64,000 nt of DNA, from NCBI RefSeq assembly GCF_025024155.1, contig NW_026251713.1, positions 62,001 through 126,000 on the forward strand. Reading direction: 5' to 3'. This document shows positions 1 through 11,493 of the stretch, piece by piece; within the stretch, counting starts at the first letter, position 1; each line of letters opens with the position of its first letter. The position numbers and the translations under genes are program-made. Below the pieces are notes generated by a model. The model saw only the letters and a program-made list of their open reading frames with translations. It was not told the DNA's origin and searched no databases. Source of the stretch: Gamsiella multidivaricata (taxonomy: Eukaryota; Mortierellomycota; Mortierellomycetes; Mortierellales; Mortierellaceae).

Positions 1-686
1 TGGGTCGAGTCATAGATCGGTCGAGCTATCTGCAGGTGCCCCAGTTCCACGTTGATAACCCGTTGGTTGACGATGCAGTGGAGAGCCGGCTGCTTTATAG
101 GCACAAGGAGGCGTTGACTGCGTTGAAGGTGGATGTAACATCGCACGATTCACATATCCCATGGCTCGCGAAAACCTTCTTGATAAGACGCGATGTGCGA
201 AGGCTGAAGAATGTCTATTTCAGAGGCGAGTACAGAGTCCCTTTTCCGCAAGAGTACATTCCGTGGCTCGCTGCAATGGTCTCCTCTCCAAACAATCCAT
301 CCATCCACGAGTCTTCCCTATCACAGAGCCTCGCAAATCCCCAGATACCGCCGTCGATCGAGGCTGCTGCTAATGCTTCGACGGCATGGGGGCCATTGTA
401 GGAGTTCGAACTGTCCAGATTTTCACTTGAACCGGAAGACTGGAAGATAATTATCGAGGCGCTTGATTTTTCTAGACTGAAGGAACTAAGGATTTCCGGG
501 GGCAACTTTTCAATCGAGCAGTTCAATATACTGGTCGATTGCATCTCAGACGTTGGTTCTAATGTACCGTTAGAACGTTTCTACTTTTCTTGGCCAACTT
601 TTTCTGAAGAAAGGGGGTTTGACTATGCTCTGAAGCTATACAGGACACTTGGTGAGGAAGCGCCTCAACTCGAACCTTTCGAATAG
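1..686 (+). pseudogene. 3' end of an LRR-like hypothetical protein with an in-frame TAG
   Basis: One reading frame is open from the first bases of the window to a stop at 684-686, broken once by TAG at 399-401. The reading after the TAG is protein-like, with alternating hydrophobic residues (segments such as LKELRISGGNF and PLERFYFSWPTF) that resemble irregular leucine-rich/RNI-type repeats as found in fungal F-box-type families. The 5' part lies outside the window. No F-box is visible here. The stop could be a true truncation, which would make the downstream 94 codons relic, or a sequence error. The family assignment is by style only. The adjacent tRNA and retroposon fit a repeat-rich neighbourhood where such genes often decay. 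Confidence 0.4.
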
Positions 687-881
687 TGATCTCACGTTAC
701 AAAAATTGTACTTGTTGGAAATAAAGGTCCAGAAGCCTCCTTCCTTGTTTCTTAGTAGAGCTGCACCTACTGTATTCAGCAGCTTGCAGCAGCAGCAGTT
801 TCGATACGCAAAAGTTTGTTTTTGTCCGCATTCTCCTGATATCCCGGCTTTCGCAGTAAGTGCTTGAGGCGGCAAAAGAAG

Positions 882-954
882 AGGTCTCGCCGAGACTCGA
901 ACTCGGATTGCAAGATTCAGAGTCTTGATTGCTAACCAATTACAACACGAAACC
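882..954 (-). tRNA. tRNA-Gln (anticodon CUG)
   Basis: On the minus strand the 73-nt sequence folds as a full cloverleaf. The 7-bp acceptor stem pairs GGUUUCG with CGAGACC. The anticodon stem CAAGA/UCUUG encloses the loop CUCUGAA, giving anticodon CUG. The T-arm CCGAG/CUCGG encloses UUCGAGU. The A-box-like and B-box-like internal promoter elements are intact. No intron and no encoded CCA are seen. It decodes CAG glutamine codons. It lies just upstream of a tRNA-headed retroposon but is not part of it. Confidence 0.93.
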
Positions 955-1042
955 TTTTAATTGAGTGTGACGTGCTTATTAAACATTTATGTATCCTAAT
1001 TCATTTCATTGCTCTCACATTCTTTAAGTGCAAACTTTCCTT

Positions 1043-1057
1043 AAATGCACATTCTGT
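1043..1057 (+). repeat. left target-site duplication of the retroposon
   Basis: AAATGCACATTCTGT, identical to 1882-1896 on the far side of the 824-bp insert. Perfect identity implies a fairly recent insertion. Confidence 0.85.
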
Positions 1058-1881
1058 GGGGCCCGATGGCTCAGTTAGCATACTGGTCAGGGCACCTCCC
1101 TTGTAACGCGAAGGGACCAGGTTCGAGCCCTGGTTAAAGCACAGTAATATGTGCTACGCATAGAAATTTATTTGGAGCATGAGTCGGGCGTACTACCCCA
1201 CTTCAGTTATGTGGGTTTCCTTTCCCCGGCGACCCCCACATTGAGTGGCACTACCCCATGTAATCGTTGTGGGTTTCCTTTCCCCTTCCTTAACGCTTGA
1301 CAAAATGCTCAGAATAAATTTCGCCCTTGCGCTAGCCTCCGGACTTCGAGAGGCGCTGGTTCAGAACTTCCCAGCTATACACCAGGGTGTACAAGTTATT
1401 CCACTGCACTGGCAGCATGCGTCTTAGCTACCCCTGCCGGGGTTACAGGTATAAGTTCAAAAGTGAGTAGGCCCACTTTATAATAGGCTAATCTGAGCTC
1501 ACATCCAGTGACCTCAGGTGGAGGAAAGACGGGACGAGGAGGTGGAGGAAATGTTACAATAGTAGAGGATTCGGCTCGCAAGCCAGTAGAACGGATTCCG
1601 TGCTCTCAAGAAACCAAGACCATCTCCCAGATGTACAGGTTACAATTGGAGAGATGGTCTTGGCAGATTTGCAGGTGAGGAGCCTGCCAGCTAGCCGAGC
1701 GGATCGCAGGAGAAAGACCTCGGGACGCTTAGGGAGGTTACAGTGAAGTTGTTGGAGATGGTGCGACTGCCACACTAGAAGATTTAGGGCCAGATAGACA
1801 CAAGTCTCAGAGACTATTCACTAGGAAATCAGCACTGATTGTTCTCTCTCGGAGGCCATGTTGAATAAAAAAAAAAAAAAA
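1058..1881 (+). mobile_element. tRNA-headed, poly-A-tailed SINE-like retroposon (824 bp) with 15-bp target-site duplication
   Basis: The element is bounded by a perfect 15-bp direct repeat, AAATGCACATTCTGT, at 1043-1057 and 1882-1896. It starts with a tRNA-like head at about 1058-1141 that keeps an A-box-like stretch (TGGCTCAGTTAGC) and a B-box (GGTTCGAGCCC) within a good T-arm (CCAGG/CCTGG). The acceptor ends no longer pair well, so it is not a working tRNA. It ends in a run of A. This combination is the hallmark of target-primed reverse transcription by a LINE partner. The body is long for a SINE. It contains a repeated motif GTGGGTTTCCTTTCCCC (near 1210 and 1269) and a 13-bp hairpin at 1614-1663. 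No coding capacity is seen. Confidence 0.82.
1614..1663. repeat. 13-bp perfect hairpin inside the retroposon
   Basis: CCAAGACCATCTC at 1614-1626 is the exact reverse complement of GAGATGGTCTTGG at 1651-1663, with 24 nt between. It lies in the 3' half of the element and would form a stable stem in its RNA. Confidence 0.75.
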
Positions 1882-1896
1882 AAATGCACATTCTGT
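1882..1896 (+). repeat. right target-site duplication of the retroposon
   Basis: Second copy of AAATGCACATTCTGT. Its first A residues merge with the poly-A tail, so the exact left boundary is ambiguous by a few bases. Confidence 0.85.
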
Positions 1897-3931
1897 AAAT
1901 GAACGCCCCCTTACTGCATACTCCTCTCATGGGGATTTATGATAACCCCCCCCCCCTTACTACATACTCCTGTATTCAAGAAAGCCTTAGCTGGGCCATA
2001 TATCAAAGAGATATAAGACTGTGATTGACTGGCGGGGTTGAGTCAGAAGATAGCTTTCGCGCGCAACAGGCCACATAGGGTACCCGGACACAGTTCCACC
2101 GAGCAATGCAGTCATGGATTATGAACTTGAGATACGAATAAACAAATTCCGTCGCATAGCACAGCTCCTTATTCTCTGTCCCACCTCCAAATTATGGCGC
2201 GTCTTCAAAGGTACTTGTTTACAGGGGAAAAAATATGGACTGCGCACTGGAGGCCAAAAATTGAAGCATGCAACTAACTACGTCTGCAAGAAGAGATATA
2301 GACGTCGAAGACGAATTTCAAAAGATGGAGGCATAGTCAAAAGACGAGGCAGCGGAGTCGTGGAAAACAAGAGTTAAATTAATAGTCTGGTCAAAGAACC
2401 TGTTGCATTAGAGGTGGCATTTGAGAAGAGACAACAGGAACAGGATCAGACCGAGGCGAATGATTTTCTAGCTTCCAGTTCTGATCATTCCAAAGGATAC
2501 CTGGCAAGGGAAGGAGACCATGAATAGCATGATGAGGAGTTTCGACGCTTTCAGCTCCAACTCGTCTTCATCCTCTATTGCAATTTGCAGTTCACAGGGA
2601 GCCATAGCGCAATCTGTCCGACACAACTCACTTTCTTCTCGTCGCCGATGGAAACAGAAACTTGATGATGATGGCAAGCTAAAGAAGGAGATGTTCAAGA
2701 CACTCTATTCCTCAACCTCAATGTCTAGTGCCAGAAAGTGTTTGCGACTTGGTCTTAACCCTATTTTTCACTAGGGAGCGTATGTTTTTTTTTTACTCTG
2801 CTGCACCTGCCACTCGATTATATATGACCTCGATGGCAGCGCGACCCACTATATTGGGACCCGTCAAGAAGAAAGAAAAAGAGGCGGAAGTTCACAAAGG
2901 TCTGGTTGATGTTCATTATTTGCTGTTGTACTAGCGAATGATAGATGCCTGTGTTGGTTTCTCGCTCCTTACCTGTCATTTTGTGCTTCATCTGGTTTTG
3001 AACTGCTTCTCCTGCAGCCCCCCCTCCCTTCTGTCTCTAGCGAGACGGCAGCAGCAGCCATGCGCTGTCCACTCACAGCGAGGGTTTCAGTCCAATCGGG
3101 TCCATTTCAGTCAGACCCAGCCCAGCATGCGCCCAACACGTTGGACCTTTATTGCCCCGTTGAGTTCCACCCGAGTCCCGGTAAATTACTTGAATCTATC
3201 AAATTGAATCACGATCATCCAAAGCACTCTAATGCTTTTGAGTTTTGAATCGAAAAAATCCACCTCCGTATGAAGCACAGCCACAGTGACCTTGGGATCT
3301 TCATACAGATATTCAAAAAGCGATATCGGGCCTTTGTGCATCCGGTGAGTCGGGAGAAGCCTCTCCACGACTACGCGTTGCTGTGAGTGACCACTGGGAG
3401 CGCCGCCCCTGATATTCTTTTTCTCGAACAAGACCATGCAGCTGAATTCTAAAGGCGCACAACGACTTGTGGAACAACCCCTTTTATTTTTTATATCTAG
3501 TCATAGGATGGTAGTTGAAGCAGATTGAAAACACTAAAAATAAAATGCATATCTTTGAAATAGTCAAAGACATCAAAGTATGCAATGTGTTTGACCCACA
3601 ACCCAGAAGATTTGGTTCCTGAACCAGTTGTTGTTTCGCCTCAGTTGACTGTCCCCTTGCACTGGGGGCCCCTTTCGAGTTTAGTGTCAAATCTGTTTAT
3701 CCACGTTTTGACACCCGTACCCCTCACTACCTTGTCCCATCCCAGTTCACCCATAACATTGAGTGGTTTTAAAAATGTTCTCTCAACTGAACTCCAATGT
3801 GGCCTCAACACATCCTTCTAGGCTTCAAATTAGTTTTGGTAGGAAATGTAAATGAAATGACACTTTAAGCTTTTTTTTTTTTTTTTTTTTTTATTGGTTT
3901 TCGAAAGCAATAACAATGAAGAGCATGCAGT
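1897..3931. other. 2 kb with no convincing gene; possible decayed ORF at 2114-2664
   Basis: One plus-strand frame is open from 2114 to 2664 except for TAA near 2375 and TAG near 2525. It contains a basic patch (KKRYRRRRR) and a Gln/Glu-rich stretch, so it could be a gene relic. No family was recognised. The rest is non-coding with homopolymer runs (C-run near 1948, T-runs near 2786 and 3872-3892). The T-run at 3872-3892 lies just beyond the AIM24 stop codon. Confidence 0.3.
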
Positions 3932-5715
3932 CTATGAACTGCTTGCCTCGCGCTTGGTGACGGTTGAGCCTTCAGTATGCTCGAGCACCTGGCGATTGAT
4001 TTTAGGGACGGATCCCGAAAGAGGAGTGGAGGGAGAAGACGAAGCAGGCGCGGATGCTGGCGCATTCTTTGTAATGCTTACATGTCCATCACGGGTGACA
4101 GTTGCAAAGGTGTTGGGCGGCGTCGTTGGCTTGGGAGGAGCAGGTGCGACTGGGGCGGGGAAGATGACAGGGAGCTTCGAGGTCGATGAAGTGACCTGCT
4201 TCAAGACCTCAGTGCTGGGGCGGATACGACTGCAGAGGTAAAAGTCACCTGGGCCCTGAAGGCGGACAAATTCCTGCTTTCCGAACATCACATTGCCAAC
4301 TCGCTCTGCAACCCTCGATGCAATGTTCAACGTCGAGGCCACGTAAGGATTTGAAAGAATCTTGGAAGAGCGGGCTTCGGGTTCAGCTTCCTGGCTAGGA
4401 TCAATTGCAAGGCGCGTAGCAGCAGGAGATGAGCCGGCCTCCCATGCAATCAGGTGTCTATGCGGTTGAATGAAACAAGAGAGTTGTAGTGTCAGATGCT
4501 TCGATAAAAAAATATCTTCCTACGCACGACAATTATCCTATATCTCACCTTGGATTGACAAGGTACTCCTCGTTAGGAGCGAGAACCAGGCGATAAATTC
4601 CTCCATAACTGGCGATTGCGAGAGTTCCACGACCGGTAACGCGATGGGCGAAAAAATTGGTTACTCCCAATCCTGCCTTGGCCAATCCCAGCTGAAGGAT
4701 GACTCTCGGACTTCTCGCCAAAAAGGCGTCGCGTCTGATATAGTACTCTGAGGTACCGTCCATGCGAATTGCAGCAATGTCCGACATGTACTGGGGTGCC
4801 AACAAAACATCGCCAGCGACATTGGACGTAGAAAACTGTGTTGGTTGCACAAGGCCGCCAAGTAAGATAATGTCGATCAGTAGGGTGGCCATAAGCTCAG
4901 ACAATATATGCGTCAGACTAGATCAGTCCTCGTTATTCCGAGGCATTCCAATGGCTTGCCTTTTGGAAATATAATGATCCTCCTGCCAATCGTCTTCCAA
5001 GAGCCTTCAATGGGTTTGATGCAGTCGAGAGTTCTGATTGGACCTATAGTGAACCACGAAAGAAGAGCAAGAGAAGCATGAATTCACGCGCTCAGCAGAC
5101 TGAGGTACTCGCCTGAAAAGGAAAGTATTTGAGCAGAAGGAGATCTTACCTCGCCTGAACTACCAACGGCAGCACCAGGGGCGGCATAAAGCTCAGAGCG
5201 CGATGGCAGTCTGACGTGAAGCATTGATCCCAAACCAGCGCTGACGACCTCGAACTCGGGATCGGCGACCGAGGGCTGCTTGATCCACTTGGAGGCATTG
5301 TTGATGCCTACCGGTAGAGCAATATGGTGAATGAGAACCTGATATTGATAACAAACCGATCGCGCTTGGTCCTGATTATCGAGACTGGAACACGCAACAT
5401 ACCAGGCAAGATAGACATGATTCCCTTTTTGGGGGACTTTGATGACTCCTGCGTGCTAGCCACCTCAGTGTGAGTGTAAGAGTCCCTGGCATGGTCCTCG
5501 GAAGGCGTGTTGGTGTTACTGTTGAGTGCGTCCCTGCGCGCCTGAATGCGTTCCTCGAGTGAATCCAACTTCCTGTCCAGAGTAGGAACCTCTCCGCCGG
5601 TTGGTTGCGAGGTTGCATTGTAGGCCAAGTTAGCATAGGCACGCTTCACAGTAAGCGTGTAAGCAACACGGCTAGTCCTCTGGCCGACCTGGGTGGCAAC
5701 GGTCCTGACATTCAT
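3932..5715 (-). CDS. AIM24: AIM24-like mitochondrial protein
   Basis: A multi-exon minus-strand gene starting at ATG 5713-5715 and ending at a stop at 3932-3934. Visible exons include 5403-5715, 5150-5307 (GT-AG borders), a segment near 4950-5045, about 4545-4890 and about 3932-4455. The N-terminus (MNVRTVATQVGQRTSR) is basic and hydroxylated, as expected for a mitochondrial presequence. It is followed by a charged linker. The core has AIM24 hallmarks: FEVVSAGLGSMLHVRLPSR, then FLARSPRV, then a Gly-rich strand (TGRGTLAIASYGGIYRL) and APNEEYLVNP. In yeast Aim24 is an inner-membrane protein that supports MICOS assembly and respiratory complexes. The C-terminal tail is Pro/Ala/Ser-rich. It is divergent from CDC27, with 321 bp between the two start codons. 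Confidence 0.85.
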
Positions 5716-6036
5716 TTTGTGGGAAAGGAGTGGAGCTGCAAGATTGATTAGCAGGGCTTCTACTGCAAATAAAAAAAACTCGCGCACAAAGTCCTTGAGG
5801 CGGTGGCAGCCGGAGCAAAGTGGCTTTGCTTGACACAACTTGAAACAAGGACCATGCATTCTTCTTCCACACATACTGCCGCTCGACTGTTCGACCACTT
5901 TACTCGATTCGCCTCTAGGACGACAATATTAAACGGCAACAGCAGCAGCAACAGCGGCGCTTATCAGCAGCTTTACTCTCGGTAGCAGGCTGCGGAGGGG
6001 CTCATTTCGGAGAGGTTGTTGCTTCTCACACACCCA
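5716..6036. promoter_or_regulatory. shared divergent promoter of AIM24 and CDC27
   Basis: 321 bp separate two start codons that point away from each other, so both promoters must lie here or overlap the first exons. A CAG repeat (AACAGCAGCAGCAACAGC) is near 5936-5953. No clear TATA box is seen. Confidence 0.45.
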
Positions 6037-9000
6037 ATGGCAGTCATGGCCTCCTCAGGGTTAGCACCAGAAGGCCCTGGTTCTGGCATGGGTACGGGCC
6101 AGAATGCCGCACCTAAACTAGGAGCCGTCAGTCAAAGGCTGGAGCATATTATCAAATATTCCCTCGATAAGTTTCAATTCAGGAATGCAGTCTTCCTTGC
6201 AGAAAGGCTGGTCTCTCAGGCACGCGGTCCAGCACACTCTGAGGCGGAGCGAGAATATGCGCAATACATCTTGGCGACGTGTCATTATCGGCAAGGAAAC
6301 CCAGAGATGGCATGGGCAGTTCTGGAGGGCTGCACATCTTCGAGATGTCGTTATCTTTTTGCGCAATGCTGTCTGGATTTACGGCGATATATGGAATGCA
6401 GCGGCGTTCTGGAGTGGTTGCTTGAGGACACTGCCGTGACGAAATGTCCTGCTACAGGTATACCTTGCGCCTGCGGAATGTTTCGAATGGATCTTCGGGA
6501 TGGTGCATATGAGAGGAGTCTGACCAGTGTCTATGTATAGATCTAATATCAAGCCGGAATGCGACCAGTACTGGTGAACCAGATCGAGCGTCCGTACTAA
6601 ATCTCCTTGGACATGCTGCCAGGTAAGTTTGAAAGCATGCTTTGGCTTCCAGGGCAAGGCCTATGATGGTTCTGAGAAGAACTAGTGTTGATTTTCATTC
6701 CTTCATGAACCATTTTATCCGTAGAGCTCAGAAGCGACCGAAGCTGGCGATCAAGTATTTCAAGGAAGTTCTGGAACTCAATCCATTTTCATGGGAGGCG
6801 TTTGAAAACCTATGCGAACTTGGTATGAAATACGACTACGATGAAGAGCTGCGCGATGTGGAGCAAATATATTAGACGGCTAACTTAGGAAGTGTCAACG
6901 TTTTGTTGATGTAGGGGCACCGCAGGACCCGAACAACATGTTTGCACAATTCGATATCCGGCTGACCAGTATGCTTCCTAAATCAATACCGACATTTCAG
7001 CGGTCGAGGACGATCACTGTGGATTCACCTTTTTTCTCCACCAAACGCGATATGATGCAGGACGAGAATGTCGAAAGTGCTTTGTCAGACTCGTCCAACA
7101 TTTTGAACAACTCGCTGCTACGGTATGAACCAACGGATTCTACAAAAACAAAGTCAACATTTCTACCCCCGATGTTATCGACCAGTGTATCGGCAATGGC
7201 CCAAACCAACGGTTTATCCTTTATGGAGTAAGTCATTCAAGGCAAATTGTTCTGGAGAAAAGGTTGAAATGGACATTGTTTATTGTTCATTGCCCAGGTA
7301 ACTGGTTGCTTATTTTTTTCTTTCTTTCTTTGTACTCAGACCAGACGGTTACAATATTGAAAAGACGCCAACACCTTTAGGTGCATCCGCGAATCGCGAA
7401 CTTCCATTCGCTATTCCTACAGCACTTGCAGATTCGAGTGATCGTGTGCCGTTAAGAAGAGGAGCAACATCTCAGCCAAGGAGACATTTTGAAAGAACAA
7501 AGGTAGATGTCTGGATTTGTCTGGATTTGTCTGGATTCGTTGCTAGCACGGAGTGAGGAGTGCAAGGACATAATCTGATCGCCCATTTTTTCACACTTAT
7601 TTTAACAGTCCAATTCAACACTGCAGGGCCAAAGCACCTCAGGAGGTATAACGAAGCGGGGACTTGGAAGGAGTACATCGGTCTCGAATTTCTCGGCTTC
7701 TGCTCTACTCCGTGGATCCAGCTCAAGAAACCAGCCAAAGGGCGCACCTAGCCTCATGCCGAAAAAGGATGCTGCGAACGACGTACGGTTACAATAGGAA
7801 ATGAAAGTTAGAACGCTCCAAAGAAGTACCATGGCCTCACATCCTCCTCAAATTATTTTTAGGATCGGGAACAGCAACGGGATGCAGCCCCAGCCACGAT
7901 ACCATTACCAATCACTGAAGCAGAGCTATGGGTGGAGGAAGAGGGGTTGCGGACTGTGGCCGATATATTCAGGATCATGGCCAGGGCCTACGGTCTGCTT
8001 TCTTTAAACAAGTTTACAGAGTCCATAACTGAATTTGAACGCTTGCCATTCGAGCACCTACAAAGTGGATGGGTGCAGTGTCAGTTGGCTAAATGCAAAT
8101 TTGAGATGCAGGACTATACATCGGTAATGTCATTGCTTGGCCTAAATGGCTTGGTTATGACTGATTCCCCTTAGTGGTTGGATGTGCTAACAGGATATTG
8201 TGATTCAACAATACTTTTTAGGCTGCTCGATATTTTGAGCGAGCAAGGGAACTAGAGCCGAGCCTTCAGAGAGACATGGAGATCTTTTCAAGCTGTCTTT
8301 GGCAACTTCGGAAGGAGATGACGCTTTCAACACTTGCTAAGGAGCTTAAGGACGCAAACCATCAGTCGCCTCAGGCTTGGGTGGCACTCGGCAATGCATA
8401 TAGTTTGAAGCACGAGAGCGACCATGCGCTGAAGTGTTTCCAACGAGCGATCCAATTGAACGACAAATTCGCATATGCTCACACACTCTCAGGACATGAG
8501 TACACCGAGCTTGAAGAGTATGACAAGGCGCAAGCAGAGTTTCGAGCGGCGATGAGCATTGACCCAAGACACTACCATGCATGGTATGTGAGCACTTTGG
8601 GCAACAGCGGTTCGTGTTTCATCATATTCAAGCTTTAGCTGAGCGTACTAGTTCTTTTTCTTGATTCAACGAATTCGGTCTTAGGTATGGCATGGGTTTG
8701 ATCTACAACAGGATGGGCAAAAACGATCTTGCGCTCATTCACGTCAGAGAGGCCCATAGGTTGAATCCGACCAACAGTGTGCTTCTCTATCTGGTTGGAT
8801 CGGTACGTCTTGTTCAAAGGATTCCATTTGGTGTACCTTTGGTGTCTGACAGAAATTCTCCGGTGCTGCTAGATAAGCCAAAGATGTCATGCGACAGAGG
8901 TGAACCCTAATTCTTGAAACTTTTTTTTTTTTCTTTTGGCCACGTTTACTTTTAGATTCAAGAAAAGATGAGCAGGACCACAGAAGCATTACGGTCGTTT

Positions 9001-9324
9001 GAAGAGGCCATCAATCTAGACCCGAACAACGTTGCGGCACGGTTCCGCAAAGCCCATGTGCAGATGGAGATGGAGCAATGCGAGGAGGCCCTCAGGGAGC
9101 TTGAGGCGATCAAGAAACTGTCGCCCGATGAAGCCAATGTGTTTGTATTGCAGGGCAGGGTCCTTCTCAAGATGGGAGACAAGACCCAGGCGCTGAAGTA
9201 CTTTACGTGGGCGTTGAATCTCGACAGCAAATCCTCGCATGCGATCCGCGACTTGATCGAGAAGGTCGACCAGGGATCCGATGGTGACCAGGGAAGCTAT
9301 GAAGTCAAGGTCGATATGGACTAG
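6037..9324 (+). CDS. CDC27: anaphase-promoting complex subunit 3 (Cdc27/APC3/Nuc2), TPR protein
   Basis: Start chosen at ATG 6037 (MAVMASSGLAPEG); stop at 9322-9324. Several short introns interrupt it. The N-terminal exon (LEHIIKYSLDKFQFRNAVFLAERLV ... AEREYAQYILATCHYRQGNP) matches the Cdc27 N-terminal dimerisation TPRs. A disordered linker follows (about 6940-7740). The C-terminal TPR superhelix is then visible as repeated helix pairs: AIKYFKEVLELNPFSWEAFE, SPQAWVALGNAYSLKHESDH, AHTLSGHEYTELEEYDKAQA, a repeat beginning KNDLALIHVREAHRLNPTN, and ALRSFEEAINLDPNNVAARF. The last TPRs bind activator IR tails (Cdc20/Cdh1). The protein works in the nucleus in the APC/C E3 ligase that targets cyclins and securin. 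A triplet of GTCTGGATTT lies in the intronic part near 7508-7538. Exon borders are approximate. Confidence 0.9.
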
Positions 9325-11493
9325 TTTAGCACCGCCCGCATTCCTCACCGCCGCACCGCATTTTGGCCGTTAGAGTTCCAACACGAGGAGGCGATGTTTC
9401 TAAAGTCATGTGCAAATCTAGGAAACGGAGCACTGAGCAAGCACGGCTGCCGGAAACGTCGGATAAGATGTAATTTGTATAATATAATCGACTACAGTTC
9501 AACTCAATTGCAGTTTGCCCTGTCTGCAGACCGATGCATTTGATCGCTACGATCCGGAAGAGAGCCGAGGAGCGATTGCTCGCGTGGCGATTGTGACAGC
9601 AAAACGTACCTTGCTCCAAATGTGTTTTGCTAGCCTACCGGGGAGAGTGGCTGGCCAACTTCTCCTTGATAACGCATGGAGGGGGGATAGCCCATCTTGT
9701 TTCTATTTCATTAGCTGTAGCGCCAATTGCCACAATTACAATTCAACTCCGAACAGGGAGATGTGCCTGCAGGAACTACATTCGTTGGCATTGGGTTATG
9801 TTGGGGATATCCTGTGCTGTACGTACAAGAGCGGAGAGTGTTGAGTGTGGAGGAGGGTCTAGAGGGAAGATGCGGATGGATGCCAGTGGGTTTGTTTCAC
9901 TCTTCCTTGAGGTGGCCGTGGATATCTACGAAAGCACGCATGTGCCCTACGGGGCTGGAACTCGCCTTGCGTGGCCTCTGTGGATCGCCAGGATTCGGAG
10001 TGGCTGCAGCGGCCCACGGACTTTATGCTCCATCTCCATCCACCGTCACAGCACAGGGTTTGATCAAGGTTGGACATGGGCAGCACACGACAGGGGTAGG
10101 TTACGGATTGAATTGGAGGGTCCTATTGAGTAAATATGTGGAGATAGGAATGTGCAAACGAGCACTCACATATGATCGATGGGGGAAGGCGCGCAAACAC
10201 CAACAACAGAGCGTGAAAATCGATATGGATTGATGGATTGTTATTTTACTTTGTTTGGCAGGCTCATCTCAGATGTGTGGACTAGTCTATGGGCCGGTAG
10301 TCTTGGGCCTAGTGTATCCCTTTGCTGACAGTGCGCTTGGACGGACAGCGAAGAGAGGGCCCGTCAGGTTCGCGTCTTCTTTTCGTTGCAACCGTTTCCA
10401 GAAGAGACCTCAAATAGACGCGCTCCGCATGAAGGGTTCTAAATAGAAAGAGGACCAGGCTATCTGTCCCGAGCGGACATTGTAGTGCTGGCAGTGTGGC
10501 CGTTCAATTAATAGACCGCAGTACAGGACAGGAGGAATGAAGACATAGGGTTCTTCAGCCTCTCTCAGCCTGGAGAGCACTCCGATGCAATCCAATCTCT
10601 CTCTATGGTACGGTCGTACCTATCCTGATTAATCAATTTGTCGCGAGGATTGAAAACGCAGAATGAGTGATTTTTTTTGCAAGTACTTCCCCCCACCAAG
10701 ATGGATACGAAGAGCTGTACATTCAGCGCTGGCGAGGGCAATTGTGAGTGTTCTTCTCCACTTTCAGCATTGTCCTGACTGAGGGGGTTTCCCTGTCTAG
10801 ACATAGATTGGAAGGGCGCGGGGGATGTCCCTATGACAGGCAATGCCTATGATGGACTTATGATAGCCATCCTTATCCCTCTCTCCCCTCTTCCCCACAG
10901 TAACAAGGCATGCAATAGACCAGGACTAGACTAGACTAGACTGCTTGCAGAGGCAATAGCCTACCCTACAACTCCCTACAATACCCTGCATGTACATGTA
11001 CGATACGCTTTTCTAGGATTGGGAGTAGGCAGTACGGATTCCATTGTAGTCATCGCTAACCTTGTTTTTTCTGTTGATAGTTTCCGTCTCCGATCCCGAC
11101 CTCCCCGGCCCAGCCCTATAAAACCATGGTCCACTGCCCACTTTTCTACCTCTTCCTCACCTTCCCCCTCCTCCTTTCTGTCTCTCCATCTTTCCAGTGT
11201 ACTGTGCTGCTGTGCCACAAGGACCCACAGCATATCTCTTTATCTCCTCACTCAGCTTCCCTATCCTATTCCCGCACTCCACTCCTCGCACTCTTCATTT
11301 GACACAGAGCTGGTCATATGTATCCCTTGCATTGCAGCAGACCCGTCTTTCCTCGTCATCGTTCGAATCCAAACATCTGTTTCCCCGCAGACCACGCCCA
11401 GCACCTTGTACTATCGTCCATTGATTTGCTCCATCGCATCTCGCATTGCCTCCAATTTCCTATATCCCTTATTCAGCTGTCTACACATCTCCA
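9325..11493. other. 2.2-kb intergenic stretch, promoter-like at its right end
   Basis: No convincing gene is seen; the few open frames overlap on both strands and lack domain-like sequence. The tandem string GACTAGACTAGACTAGACT is near 10923-10941. From about 11100 the sequence becomes pyrimidine-rich with a TATA box, and is the leader of the kinase gene. Confidence 0.5.
11117..11123 (+). promoter_or_regulatory. TATA box of the kinase gene
   Basis: TATAAAA lies in a GC-rich setting (CCCTATAAAACC), followed by a long CT-rich stretch typical of fungal leaders. The kinase ATG is 371 bp downstream, so the leader would be long or would contain an intron. Confidence 0.5.

Noticed and set aside
1058..1141. 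A functional tRNA-Thr-like gene at the head of the retroposon
   Set aside because: The T-arm and Pol III boxes are good, but the acceptor ends do not pair and the anticodon loop has the wrong size. It belongs to the retroposon.
2114..2774. Basic and Ser-rich small proteins
   Set aside because: Two overlapping frames both look partly coding, both are broken, and neither shows a family motif.
9515..10233. Overlapping open frames of up to 168 codons between CDC27 and the kinase gene
   Set aside because: No domain-like sequence, no splice context, and the frames compete with each other on both strands.
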